From positions 248,001-312,000 of the forward strand of contig NZ_AQGU01000027.1 in the NCBI RefSeq assembly GCF_014905615.1: a stretch of DNA of 64,000 nucleotides, in the 5' to 3' direction. Shown piece by piece: positions 21,325-30,015 of the stretch. The notes below the pieces were generated by a model that was not told where the DNA came from, did not search any database, and saw nothing but the letters and a program-made list of their open reading frames with translations. The stretch is from Pseudoalteromonas aliena SW19 (GTDB taxonomy: Bacteria > Pseudomonadota > Gammaproteobacteria > Enterobacterales > Alteromonadaceae). Each line of letters begins with the position of its first letter. Positions within the stretch are counted from its first letter, which is position 1. The position numbers and the translations under genes are program-made.

Positions 21325-21367
21325 GAGTTTCTTATTATGTAAGTGAGCAATCTCTTTATGATGACAC

Positions 21368-21405
21368 AAAAAAAATAACAGCGGCAAGTGCCGCTGTTAT
21401 TTTTT
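21368..21405. terminator. Bidirectional terminator between degQ and degS
   Basis: AATAACAGCGGCA and TGCCGCTGTTATT pair perfectly around a tiny AG loop. A-tracts lie on the left and T-tracts on the right, so the minus-strand degQ transcript can end here before degS. Confidence 0.85.
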
Positions 21406-21428
21406 ATTACGTTAGTTGTGTTGTGTTA

Positions 21429-22781
21429 TTACTGAATTAGAATAAAAATCGACTCGCGCCCGCGTTTAACGCCTAGCACTATATTGCCTTTAGTGTTGTC
21501 GATAATCTTATTCATGTCGCGAATTGTCTCAACACGTTGGCGGTTTACTTGCATGATAATATCGCCTTCTTCAAGACCAACACGCGCAGAAGGAGAGCGG
21601 GGGTCTACCGTTCTAACCTCAACACCTTTATTACTATTTTTTTGTACGTTCTCGAGTTCGGCACCTTGAAAAGCAGGATGCAGCTCTTCGCCGGTTGCAG
21701 TAATACCCGATGCGCCATCAAGGGTTACTTTAACCGTTTTAATTTTTCCATCGCGGTATATGCCAAGTTTGATCTCACGGCCTTCGCCCAATGTGGCAAT
21801 TTTACTGCGCAGTTCGTGAAAACCGCTAATATCACTATCGTTAATACTAACAATAACATCGCCGGCTTTAATACCTGCCTTGCTTGCAGCTGTGTCGTCC
21901 ATTACTTGCATAACGTAAGCACCTTGTTTTACGTCAAGTTGCTGCGCTTTAGCAAGACCAGCATCAAGTGGGCGGCCAGAAATACCTAATGAGCCTCGAC
22001 GCACTTCACCGTGTTCAATTATTTGATCAACAAGATTTTTCATCATATTAGAAGGGATAGCAAAACCAATCCCTACATTACCGCCTGAAGCACCTAAAAT
22101 AGCCGTATTAATCCCTATTAATTCACCATTTAAGTTAACTAAAGCGCCACCAGAGTTGCCTTGGTTAATAGCTGCATCGGTTTGAATAAAGTCTTCATAG
22201 CCTTCAATGTTTAAACCACTGCGACCAAGCGCACTCACAATACCCGATGTTACTGTATGGCTAAGGCCAAATGGATTACCGATAGCGACCGCAAAGTCAC
22301 CAACACGTAATTTATCTGAGTTAGCGAGCTTTATTTCTGTTAAGTCATCAGCATCGATTTGCAAAAGCGCAATGTCAGACTCTTTATCTGTGCCTATTTT
22401 AGTCGCTTCAAATTCACGGCCATCTTCTAAAGTGACAACCATTTTTTCGGCATCTTGAATAACATGATTATTTGTAACTACATAACCTTCGTCTGCATTA
22501 ATAATTACACCTGATCCCAAACCACTAAACTGGCGTTTCTGGCTTCGGGGCTGTTGCTGTCCAAAAAAGTATTCAAGCGGATCTGCACGACGACGTACTT
22601 CTTTAGATCCCGATACTTGAATGCTCACAACACCTGGAGATATTTGTTCTAACATAGGTGCGAGAGTGGGAAGTTGTTGACCATTTACTGCAATCGGCAT
22701 TTTTGCGTAAGATGCGGCAGGACTTATTAATAAACTTGTAGATAAGATAGCTGCGCTGATAAGTGATAATTTCATTTTCAT
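21429..22781 (-). CDS. degQ: Periplasmic serine protease/chaperone DegQ (Do family)
   Basis: This 450-residue protein has a signal peptide (1-26, ending ASYA), a trypsin-like domain with His106 (VVTNNHVIQ), Asp136 (SDIALLQ) and Ser210 (NQGNSGGAL), and two PDZ domains (about 255-345 and 365-448). It degrades or refolds damaged envelope proteins. Pairing with degS favours DegQ over DegP, but one Do protease may serve both roles here. The ATG at 22781, which begins the signal peptide, is chosen over a GTG at 22799. Confidence 0.92.
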   Translation of the reverse strand: MKMKLSLISAAILSTSLLISPAASYAKMPIAVNGQQLPTLAPMLEQISPGVVSIQVSGSKEVRRRADPLEYFFGQQQPRSQKRQFSGLGSGVIINADEGYVVTNNHVIQDAEKMVVTLEDGREFEATKIGTDKESDIALLQIDADDLTEIKLANSDKLRVGDFAVAIGNPFGLSHTVTSGIVSALGRSGLNIEGYEDFIQTDAAINQGNSGGALVNLNGELIGINTAILGASGGNVGIGFAIPSNMMKNLVDQIIEHGEVRRGSLGISGRPLDAGLAKAQQLDVKQGAYVMQVMDDTAASKAGIKAGDVIVSINDSDISGFHELRSKIATLGEGREIKLGIYRDGKIKTVKVTLDGASGITATGEELHPAFQGAELENVQKNSNKGVEVRTVDPRSPSARVGLEEGDIIMQVNRQRVETIRDMNKIIDNTKGNIVLGVKRGRESIFILIQ

Positions 22782-22816
22782 AGTCAGGGGTAACTCCACT
22801 TAAGATAAAGCAAAAC

Positions 22817-22846
22817 AAAAAGGGCTACTTTACAGCAGCCCTTTTC
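22817..22846 (-). terminator. Terminator downstream of zapG
   Basis: On the minus strand, AAAGGGCTGCT pairs with AGTAGCCCTTT (one G-T pair) and is followed by a T-run. It lies between zapG and degQ, giving degQ a separate transcript. Confidence 0.8.
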
Positions 22847-22910
22847 GGTTTATTAAAATAAAACAACAAAGCTGTTATATTTAAAGACTATGGGGTCAAA
22901 AAAAAGTTCA

Positions 22911-23354
22911 TCAAGATGCTTTAGAATGTTCTGAAACTTTATTTTGGCCAGCAAATAAACCTGATTCGCCTGATACGTAATCAGCAGGTTGTGCTTTAGC
23001 CGATGAACGATCTGATTGACGTTCCTTTAAAGACGCCTGCAACTGCTCCGTTGTTTCTTTAGAGAAAAAAGGTTCGGCTGGTTGTTGGTTTCTATCCTCT
23101 AAAAGCAGTTGATTGGTTGCCTCAACATGACTAAGTAGTTGATCATAGTTCTCTTTCATTTTATTTACGAGCTTACCTGTATTCGCTAAATGATCTGCTA
23201 CATCTTGACGATATTGCTCAAGCGCATTTTGAGCTTGTACTGCTTGTTCTTTTAACTCATCTTGCTTGAATTGCTTTTTAGTAATAAATGCACCAATAAA
23301 AAATGCCACCACAGCAGTAATGACAATTAAACCTATCCACGTAACTGTACCCAT
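22911..23354 (-). CDS. zapG: Z-ring associated protein ZapG (YhcB, DUF1043)
   Basis: This 147-residue protein has one N-terminal membrane helix (about 4-22, WIGLIVITAVVAFFIGAFI) followed by a long coiled coil rich in Gln, Glu and Lys and a disordered tail. It matches YhcB/ZapG, an inner-membrane protein that links division and envelope synthesis. The ATG at 23354 has AAGGGG seven nt upstream, so the in-frame codons up to 23396 are not used. It is divergent from zapE, as in relatives. Confidence 0.88.
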   Translation of the reverse strand: MGTVTWIGLIVITAVVAFFIGAFITKKQFKQDELKEQAVQAQNALEQYRQDVADHLANTGKLVNKMKENYDQLLSHVEATNQLLLEDRNQQPAEPFFSKETTEQLQASLKERQSDRSSAKAQPADYVSGESGLFAGQNKVSEHSKAS

Positions 23355-23486
23355 AATTCTACCCCTTGGGAAAATAACTAATAAATGCCGATTCAATTAC
23401 GAATCATACTAAGGGTAATATACCCCGAGTTATGATGCGTGTTAATATGCTTTTCAAATTAAACTGCGTTTTGACTGTAAATACAT

Positions 23487-24575
23487 ATGACTCCTTGGCA
23501 AACATATCAACAAGACTTAAAGCGAGATGACTTTGTACATGACGCAGCACAAGAAAATGCGGTGCGTCATTTACAACGTTTATACGATGACTTAACTCAG
23601 GCAGCGCCAAAATCAAAAGGCTTTTTTGCTAAGTTATTTAGTAAAAATGAGCCTGCACCTATAAAAGGATTGTACTTTTGGGGGGGAGTTGGGCGTGGTA
23701 AAACGTATTTAGTTGACACATTTTATGAATCCTTACCAGGTACACGTAAAATGCGCGTGCATTTTCATCGTTTTATGCACCGCGTACACGATGAGCTTAA
23801 AAAGCTAAATAACACCGCAAATCCATTAGAGAAAATAGCAGATATTTTTAAAGCAGAAACAGACATCATTTGCTTTGATGAGTTTTTTGTTCAAGATATT
23901 ACCGATGCCATGTTGTTAGGCGGCTTAATGGAGGCGCTATTTGCGCGCGGTATTGTACTTGTTGCTACATCGAACATAGTGCCGGATGAGCTTTATCGAA
24001 ATGGCCTGCAGCGAGCGCGTTTTGTGCCAGCAATCGAGTTAGTTAAACTTAATACTGACATAGTTAATGTAGACTCTGGCATTGACTATCGATTGCGGAC
24101 ACTTGAGCAAGCCGAAATTTTTCATAGCCCGCTTGATGAGCAAGCCGATAAAAATCTATTTGACTACTTCGATAAGCTTTCACCAGAACCTGGGCAATTA
24201 AACGAGTCTATAGAAATAGAAGGGCGTTTAATTAAAACCCGCAAAGTGGCTAAATGTGTGGTGATGTTCGAATTTAGTGAATTGTGCGAAACCGCGCGTA
24301 GCCAAGTCGATTACATGGAAATTAGTCGTTTATATAACACGGTGATTATATCTAACGTAAAACAGCTTGGACAAACAAACGATGATGCAGCAAGGCGTTT
24401 TATTGCATTAGTAGATGAGTTTTACGAGCGTCATGTAACCTTAATTATTTCAGCAGAGCAACCAATCACCGACCTTTATACGCAGGGTAATCTCAACTTT
24501 GAATTTAAGCGTTGTATTAGCCGCTTACAGGAAATGCAATCTTTAGAATATTTAGCAAAAGAGCATTTGGTATAA
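23487..24575 (+). CDS. zapE: Cell division protein ZapE (AFG1-type ATPase)
   Basis: This 362-residue AFG1/ZapE-family ATPase has a Walker A GGVGRGKTY (about 66-74), a Walker B IICFDEFFVQD and a sensor region VLVATSNIVPDELY. ZapE acts at the constricting Z-ring in E. coli. It is divergent from zapG and upstream of rplM, a typical gamma arrangement. Confidence 0.94.
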   Translation: MTPWQTYQQDLKRDDFVHDAAQENAVRHLQRLYDDLTQAAPKSKGFFAKLFSKNEPAPIKGLYFWGGVGRGKTYLVDTFYESLPGTRKMRVHFHRFMHRVHDELKKLNNTANPLEKIADIFKAETDIICFDEFFVQDITDAMLLGGLMEALFARGIVLVATSNIVPDELYRNGLQRARFVPAIELVKLNTDIVNVDSGIDYRLRTLEQAEIFHSPLDEQADKNLFDYFDKLSPEPGQLNESIEIEGRLIKTRKVAKCVVMFEFSELCETARSQVDYMEISRLYNTVIISNVKQLGQTNDDAARRFIALVDEFYERHVTLIISAEQPITDLYTQGNLNFEFKRCISRLQEMQSLEYLAKEHLV

Positions 24576-24656
24576 AGCAAAAAGTAATAAAGTTATCTGA
24601 GTTAAATATTTTGTGGAAAAAACAGGCGGCCGGTAGCAATGTAGTTTAAGTGCTGG

Positions 24657-24817
24657 TATACTCCCGCGTCTGCCACGTTGCGTTCTATGCCTTCATATAG
24701 TCTAGCCACTTGTGAGCGGCGCAAAAGTCTAAAACTCGAAGGGGTTATAGCAAACTTAGAGCAGTAGTTAATATTAACTACTTGTGGTTTTAATTGAAAA
24801 ACATTGGATTTTTATAA
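24657..24817 (+). promoter_or_regulatory. rplM-rpsI promoter and 5' leader
   Basis: The 242-nt gap between zapE and rplM has a TATACT -10 box at 24657-24662 followed by a GC-rich start region. A leader of roughly 150 nt then runs to the rplM ATG. In E. coli the rplM leader is the site where L13 represses its own operon. I cannot confirm a matching RNA fold here, and the -35 box is weak. Confidence 0.4.
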
Positions 24818-25246
24818 ATGAAAACGTTTGTTGCTAAACCAGAAACAGTAAAACGTGACTGGTACGTAGTTGACGCTGAAGGTAAAACTTTAGGTCGCAT
24901 CGCTACTGAAATCGCTCATCGCCTACGCGGTAAGCACAAAGCTGAATATACACCGCACGTAGATACTGGTGATTATATCATCGTTATCAACGCTGAAAAA
25001 GTTACTGTAACTGGTAACAAATTCAAAAACAAAGTGTACTATTCACACTCTGGTTTTCCAGGTGGTCTTAAGTCTACTACTTTTGATAAACTTCAAGCTG
25101 CAAAGCCTGAAATGATCATCGAGAAGGCTGTTAAGGGCATGTTGCCACGTGGTCCTTTAGGCCGCGCTATGTACCGTAAACTTAAAGTTTACACAGGTAC
25201 TGAGCACAACCATGCTGCACAACAGCCTCAGGTTCTAGACATTTAA
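24818..25246 (+). CDS. rplM: 50S ribosomal protein L13
   Basis: This 142-residue protein has the uL13 signature across its length: [37 protein letters not shown] and the closing motif [17 protein letters not shown]. It is an early-assembly protein of the large subunit. It is followed after 11 nt by rpsI, forming the universal L13-S9 operon. Confidence 0.98.
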   Translation: MKTFVAKPETVKRDWYVVDAEGKTLGRIATEIAHRLRGKHKAEYTPHVDTGDYIIVINAEKVTVTGNKFKNKVYYSHSGFPGGLKSTTFDKLQAAKPEMIIEKAVKGMLPRGPLGRAMYRKLKVYTGTEHNHAAQQPQVLDI

Positions 25247-25257
25247 GGAGCACCATC

Positions 25258-25647
25258 ATGGCAAATCAATACTACGGTACAGGTCGTCGTAAAAGTTCAA
25301 GTGCTCGCGTATTCTTACGCCCAGGCACTGGTAACATCGTAATCAACAAGCGCTCTTTAGAAGAGTACTTTGGTCGCGAAACAGCACGCATGGTTGTTCA
25401 TCAAGCTCTTGAGCTAGTTGATATGACTGAAAAATTTGATCTTTACATCACCGTTGCTGGTGGTGGTACAACTGGTCAAGCTGGTGCTATCCGTCACGGT
25501 ATCACTCGTGCACTTATGGAGTTTGACGAGTCACTACGTCCACAACTTCGTAAAGCAGGTTTCGTTACTCGTGATGCACGTAAAGTTGAACGTAAGAAAG
25601 TGGGTCTTAAGAAAGCGCGTAAGCGTCCACAGTTCTCAAAACGTTAA
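25258..25647 (+). CDS. rpsI: 30S ribosomal protein S9
   Basis: This 129-residue protein begins with [16 protein letters not shown] and ends in the basic tail [18 protein letters not shown], whose last lysine-arginine contacts the P-site tRNA. It sits in an operon with rplM, with an AAGGAG ribosome binding site in front. Confidence 0.98.
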   Translation: MANQYYGTGRRKSSSARVFLRPGTGNIVINKRSLEEYFGRETARMVVHQALELVDMTEKFDLYITVAGGGTTGQAGAIRHGITRALMEFDESLRPQLRKAGFVTRDARKVERKKVGLKKARKRPQFSKR

Positions 25648-25668
25648 TCTATACGTTATCAAGAATTT

Positions 25669-25695
25669 AAAAACCCAGCTTATGCTGGGTTTTTT
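25669..25695 (+). terminator. Terminator after rpsI
   Basis: AAAACCCAGC and GCTGGGTTTT form a 10-bp stem with a TTAT loop, followed by more T residues, 21 nt after the rpsI stop. Confidence 0.9.
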
Positions 25696-25866
25696 GTTTT
25701 AGAATCAAAAGTTTTGCTATTGTAGTTTAGTTACTTTGATTCCTCTATATCCGGTTATGATGATTTTTTGATGATCATATTTGCCAAGAGCAGCGTATTT
25801 ATCGAACGAAAGTTATGAAATTGTCAGATAGCTGCAAAAAAGTTAAATAATTATCGTAATTAGTTT

Positions 25867-26197
25867 AAATCCATCAGTTAATTGATGGATTTATTTGCTA
25901 CAATTGTCCGGTAAGTAAAATGATCGGTTGAACGACGCTATAGGTAGTTTTTACAGCTTCTGTTTAGTGAAGTTGATCTTGGTCAGTACATTGTTTTTAC
26001 AGAAACGGTATTATAACTATTCGGCCCTATACTCAAACTGGCTTATTGCACCTTAGGTGAAGTTGGGTTTGTTAGAGCATGAGGCTGTGAATAACCTTGT
26101 TTTAATCAAGGGTTTTAATTATGATCGTTTCTATTTTAAAAATTTCGAATAATTAACCTGCTGTAACTGATGTTCTCAATATAGCAAGTGTTGAGAA
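25867..26197 (+). other. Gene-free leader region of the petABC operon with three hairpins
   Basis: Between the rpsI terminator and petA lie about 520 nt without a gene. Three inverted repeats are visible: AAATCCATCA/TGATGGATTT (25867-25892), CCTTG/CAAGG around 26095-26111, and TTCTCAA/TTGAGAA (26173-26197). The last ends just before the petA ribosome binding site (GGAG). A candidate promoter is TTGTTT at 25991 with TATAAC at 26012, but its 15-nt spacer is short. No small ORF or known RNA family was recognised. Confidence 0.35.
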
Positions 26198-26217
26198 TCG
26201 TAAGTGGAGATAAGTGG

Positions 26218-26808
26218 ATGAGCAATGCGCCTGTAGACAATGGCCGACGTCGCTTTTTAACCATAGCTACCTCTGTTGTTGGTGGTGTTGGTGCGGCTGG
26301 GGCTGCTGTTCCTTTTATTGCGTCTTGGAATCCAAGTGAGCGAGCTAAATCTGCGGGTGCGCCTGTAGAAGTAGATATCAGCAAACTTGAGCCTGGACAA
26401 TTAATACGTGTCGAGTGGCGTGGTAAACCTGTATGGGTTGTATCACGTACCCCAAAAATGCTTGAGCAGATGAAAGAACATGAAGGTCAACTTCGTGATC
26501 CGCAATCGCAAGAGCCACAACAATTAGAATCATCAACAAATGATTACCGTTCATTACGCCCAGAAATATTCTTGGCTGTAGGTATTTGTACGCATTTAGG
26601 ATGTTCTCCTGGCTTTTTACAAGGTAACTTTGGTGAAAAAGTAGAAGGGACTGACGATGGTTTCTACTGCCCATGCCACGGTTCTAAATTTGATATGGCT
26701 GGCCGAGTATTTCAATCGGTACCTGCACCATTAAACTTAGAAATACCACCTTATACTTTTCTAGATGAAACCACTATTTTAGTGGGCGAAGAAAGAGGGG
26801 TAGTCTAA
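26218..26808 (+). CDS. petA: Ubiquinol-cytochrome c reductase iron-sulfur subunit (Rieske)
   Basis: This 196-residue protein has a twin-arginine-type N-terminus (NGRRRFLTIAT), then a hydrophobic anchor. The two 2Fe-2S binding boxes are CTHLGC (Cys124, His126) and CPCHGS (Cys151, His154). It is the Rieske subunit of the bc1 complex and is exported by Tat. The ATG at 26218 has GGAG eight nt upstream, so the codons back to 26188 are excluded. Its stop overlaps the petB start (TAATG). Confidence 0.96.
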   Translation: MSNAPVDNGRRRFLTIATSVVGGVGAAGAAVPFIASWNPSERAKSAGAPVEVDISKLEPGQLIRVEWRGKPVWVVSRTPKMLEQMKEHEGQLRDPQSQEPQQLESSTNDYRSLRPEIFLAVGICTHLGCSPGFLQGNFGEKVEGTDDGFYCPCHGSKFDMAGRVFQSVPAPLNLEIPPYTFLDETTILVGEERGVV

Positions 26809-28073
26809 TGTTTGGTAAGATTATTGGTTGGATAGACGACCGAATCCCAATGACACGTGTTTGGAACATGCACATTGCACAGTATCCAGCACCTAAAAAC
26901 TTTAACTTCTGGTACTTTTTTGGCTCACTAGCCATGCTCGTACTAGTAAACCAAATTCTTACCGGTATTTGGTTAACGATGAATTTTGTGCCATCTGCTG
27001 AGGGCGCATTCGCCTCAGTTGAATACATTATGCGTGATGTAGAATATGGCTGGTTATTGCGTTACTTGCACTCAACTGGTGCATCAGCGTTTTTCATTGT
27101 TGTATATATGCATATGTTCCGTGGCATGATCTACGGTTCTTACCAAAAACCACGTGAACTACTGTGGTTGTTCGGTATGTTTATCTTTTTAGCATTAATG
27201 GCTGAAGCGTTCATGGGGTACTTATTACCATGGGGTCAAATGTCATTTTGGGGTGCACAGGTAATCATTTCATTATTCGGCGCTATTCCGGTAATTGGTG
27301 ATGACTTAACACTTTGGATCCGTGGTGATTACGTAATATCGGGTGCAACGCTTAACCGCTTTTTTGCACTGCATGTAATTGCATTACCACTGGTTATTGT
27401 TATCTTAGTTTTCTTACACATTGTAGCTTTACACGAAGTGGGTTCAAACAACCCTGAAGGTGTTGAAATTAAGCGTAAGAAAGGCTCTGTAGCTGAAGAA
27501 GATAAGCCTAAATTTAAATTTCATGAGTATTACACTGACAAAAAAGACATTGTTGATGCAATACCGTTCCACCCTTATTACACAGTTAAAGATATTGTGG
27601 GTGTGGTTGGTTTCTTAATCTTGTTTTGTTGGGTTGTGTTTTTTATGCCTGCGATGAATGGTTTCTTTTTAGAAGGTCCAAACTTCGAAGCAGCTAACCC
27701 GCTTAAAACACCTGAGCATATTTTTCCAGTTTGGTACTTTACGCCATTCTATGCAATCTTACGTGCAATCCCTGATAAGTTAATCGGTGTTGCAGCAATG
27801 GGTGCATCGATTGTAGTGCTTGCGTTATTACCTTGGGTAGACCGTGGTACGGTTAAGTCAGTTCGTTACCGTTGTGGTTTCCATAAATGGAACATTGCAG
27901 GTTTTGTTGTTACTTTCGTTCTTTTAGGTTGGGTGGGTGCAACTCCACAAACTGATCTGAAAACGATAATTTCTCAAATCTGTACTGTGACTTACTTTAT
28001 GTTCTTCGTACTGTTGTTCGTATACAGTAAGAATGAAAAAACTAAGCCATTGCCTGAGAGGTTAACAAAATGA
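26808..28073 (+). CDS. petB: Cytochrome b of the bc1 complex
   Basis: This 421-residue full-length cytochrome b (not split) has eight membrane helices. Haem ligands lie in RYLHSTGASAFFIVVYMHMF and in LHVIALPLVIVILVFLHIVA. The Qo-site motif is PVWY (FPVWYFTPFY) rather than the mitochondrial PEWY, a variant I recall from gammaproteobacteria. It oxidises quinol and passes electrons across the membrane. It overlaps petA by 1 nt and petC by 4 nt. Confidence 0.97.
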   Translation: MFGKIIGWIDDRIPMTRVWNMHIAQYPAPKNFNFWYFFGSLAMLVLVNQILTGIWLTMNFVPSAEGAFASVEYIMRDVEYGWLLRYLHSTGASAFFIVVYMHMFRGMIYGSYQKPRELLWLFGMFIFLALMAEAFMGYLLPWGQMSFWGAQVIISLFGAIPVIGDDLTLWIRGDYVISGATLNRFFALHVIALPLVIVILVFLHIVALHEVGSNNPEGVEIKRKKGSVAEEDKPKFKFHEYYTDKKDIVDAIPFHPYYTVKDIVGVVGFLILFCWVVFFMPAMNGFFLEGPNFEAANPLKTPEHIFPVWYFTPFYAILRAIPDKLIGVAAMGASIVVLALLPWVDRGTVKSVRYRCGFHKWNIAGFVVTFVLLGWVGATPQTDLKTIISQICTVTYFMFFVLLFVYSKNEKTKPLPERLTK

Positions 28074-28819
28074 TGAAGAAGCTTATTATTGGTTTATTTG
28101 CTTTATCAGTAAACTTGTTGCCTAACATGGTTATGGCAGCGGGTCCGTCGGTTCCTTTAATGGAAGCTAATAACGACCTTACTGATCAACCATCTTTACA
28201 ACGCGGTGCAAAGTTGTTTATGAACTACTGCCTTGGTTGTCACCAAATGCAGTATCAGCGTTATGAGCGTACTTTTCGTGATATAGGTATCCCAACAGAA
28301 GTTGGTTTAGAGCAGTTGATTTTTGACGGTTCTAAAGTCGGTAGCCATATTACAAATGCAATCACAAAAGACGATGCAGCAAAATGGTTTGGTGCGGCTC
28401 CGCCGGATTTGACTCTAATTGCGCGTGTAAAATCACCTGATTATATTTACACGTACTTAAAATCGTTTTATAAAGATGAGTCTCGCCCGTTTGGAGTTAA
28501 CAATATTGTTTTTCCATCGGTAGGTATGCCGCATGTTCTTCAAGAACTACAAGGTTTACCAGCTCCTATCACTAAAGAAGTAGAAGAGCACGGTCACACA
28601 GTGACTAAAGTGATCGCTACTGAAACAGATGGTACGGGTGAGTTAAGCGTAGATGAGTATGACCAAGCAGCTCGTGATTTAACGAACTTCCTTGAGTACG
28701 TGGGTGAACCTTCACGTCTTGAGTCGGAAGCACTAGGTATTAAGGTAATTGGATTTTTAATCATCCTATTTATTTTGGCATTTATGCTTAAGAAAGAATA
28801 CTGGAGAGATGTTCATTAA
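28070..28819 (+). CDS. petC: Cytochrome c1 of the bc1 complex
   Basis: This 249-residue protein has a signal peptide (about 1-23, ending VMAAG), the haem c attachment site CLGCH (about 53-57), the PDLTLIARV segment and one C-terminal membrane anchor (about 224-241). It accepts electrons from the Rieske centre and reduces soluble or cbb3-linked cytochromes. It is last in petABC. Confidence 0.96.
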   Translation: MMKKLIIGLFALSVNLLPNMVMAAGPSVPLMEANNDLTDQPSLQRGAKLFMNYCLGCHQMQYQRYERTFRDIGIPTEVGLEQLIFDGSKVGSHITNAITKDDAAKWFGAAPPDLTLIARVKSPDYIYTYLKSFYKDESRPFGVNNIVFPSVGMPHVLQELQGLPAPITKEVEEHGHTVTKVIATETDGTGELSVDEYDQAARDLTNFLEYVGEPSRLESEALGIKVIGFLIILFILAFMLKKEYWRDVH

Positions 28820-28845
28820 GTTTGAACATATTTAAAGGTAATTTT

Positions 28846-28871
28846 GCAATAGGGGCTTAAGCCCCTATTGC
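28846..28871. terminator. Perfect palindrome between petC and sspA
   Basis: GCAATAGGGGCTT is followed directly by its reverse complement, making a 26-bp perfect palindrome 26 nt after petC, followed by a short T-run. It could end pet transcription or act as a partial terminator, with sspA also transcribed by read-through. Confidence 0.6.
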
Positions 28872-28898
28872 TGTTTTAGTGATTTAATGGAGGTAGGC

Positions 28899-29525
28899 AT
28901 GGCCGTAGCTGCCAATAAGCGCCCTGTAATGACCCTTTTTTCTGGGGCTAACTGTATGTATAGCCACCAAGTACGCATTGTACTTGCTGAAAAAGGTGTA
29001 AGTGTAGATATTCATTTGGCTGAAAAAGATAACCTGCCAGAAGCACTTCACGAAATTAACCCTTACGGTACAGTGCCAACACTGATTGACCGTGAGCTTG
29101 GTTTATATCAGGCAAATATCATCATGGAATACCTTGATGAACGTTTTCCTCATCCTCCACTAATGCCTGTATATCCGGTAATGCGTGGCCGTAGCCGTTT
29201 AATGATGCACCGTATTGATACTGATTGGTACAGCCTAGCTGATAAAATCATCAACAACACATCAGATGCGGCTCAAGCTCGTAAAGAGTTAACAGAAGCA
29301 TTACTAGCTGTAGCACCTATCTTTAACGAAGCTCCTTACTTTATGAGTGAAGAGTTTAGCTTAGTAGACTGTTACTTGGCTCCACTACTATGGCGCTTAC
29401 CAGAATTTGGTATTGAGCTTAATGGTGCGGGTTCTAAAGAAATGAAAGAGTACATGATCCGTTTATTTGAGCGTGAATCATTCCAAGCTTCTTTAACTGA
29501 AGCTGAGCGTGAGATCCGTTTATAA
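28899..29525 (+). CDS. sspA: Stringent starvation protein A
   Basis: This 208-residue GST-fold protein without GST activity binds RNA polymerase. Starting at 28899, the N-terminus MAVAANKRPVMTLFSGANC lines up with the E. coli protein as I recall it. GGAGG lies five nt before this ATG and itself contains the upstream ATG at 28887, which is therefore not the start. Other family marks are QVRIVLAEKGV, IIMEYLDERFPHPPLMPVYP and FSLVDCYLAPLLWRLP. The stop overlaps sspB. Confidence 0.96.
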   Translation: MAVAANKRPVMTLFSGANCMYSHQVRIVLAEKGVSVDIHLAEKDNLPEALHEINPYGTVPTLIDRELGLYQANIIMEYLDERFPHPPLMPVYPVMRGRSRLMMHRIDTDWYSLADKIINNTSDAAQARKELTEALLAVAPIFNEAPYFMSEEFSLVDCYLAPLLWRLPEFGIELNGAGSKEMKEYMIRLFERESFQASLTEAEREIRL

Positions 29526-29962
29526 TGACACCTAATCGTCCTTATTTATTACGTGCCTTTTTTGATTGGATAGTCGATAACGAATGCACACCACACTTAG
29601 TGGTAGATGCTGAGTTTGCTAATGTGCAAGTGCCTACACAGTTTGTTCAAGATGGACAAATTGTTTTAAACATAAGCCCATCAGCAGTAACACAGTTTTC
29701 GTTAGACTTAACCCAACTAAGCTTTAATGCGCGCTTTGGTGGTCAGCCAATGCAAGTGTATGTGCCTTTAGGTGCAGTGCTAGCAATATATGCGCGTGAA
29801 AATGGTGAAGGTACAGTCTTTACAGTAGACGAGTTTTTAGGGGACGAAGACGACTTTGCTCCAGAGCTTGAAAGCGTTGATTCATCAGTTGAATTTATTG
29901 ATGAAACACCGCCAGAAAAGCCTGAAAAGAAAAAAGGCTCACATTTACGTATTATTAAATAA
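29525..29962 (+). CDS. sspB: ClpXP protease specificity-enhancing factor SspB
   Basis: This 145-residue protein has an N-terminal substrate-binding domain (PYLLRAFFDWIVDNECTPHL, then LNISPSAVTQF) and an acidic flexible linker. Its C-terminal motif LRIIK corresponds to the ClpX-binding tail (LRVVK in E. coli). SspB hands ssrA-tagged proteins to ClpXP. It overlaps the sspA stop by one nt. Confidence 0.95.
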   Translation: MTPNRPYLLRAFFDWIVDNECTPHLVVDAEFANVQVPTQFVQDGQIVLNISPSAVTQFSLDLTQLSFNARFGGQPMQVYVPLGAVLAIYARENGEGTVFTVDEFLGDEDDFAPELESVDSSVEFIDETPPEKPEKKKGSHLRIIK

Positions 29963-29974
29963 TATATAAATGTC

Positions 29975-30002
29975 AAAAAAACCGCTTTTAAGCGGTTTTT
30001 TT
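29975..30002. terminator. Bidirectional terminator between sspB and dolP
   Basis: AAACCGCTT and AAGCGGTTT pair around a TT centre, with A- and T-runs on the two sides, so the element serves both convergent units. Confidence 0.9.
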
Positions 30003-30015
30003 ATGCCTATTATTT

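Noticed and set aside
20242..21387. Long version of DegS starting at TTG 21387
   Set aside because: That start lies inside the terminator hairpin of degQ and would add a non-membrane leader in front of the anchor. GTG 21324 fits the family.
24663..24817. L13 leader as a defined regulatory RNA
   Set aside because: The leader length fits, but I could not derive a conserved fold by eye, so it is listed only as promoter and leader with low confidence.
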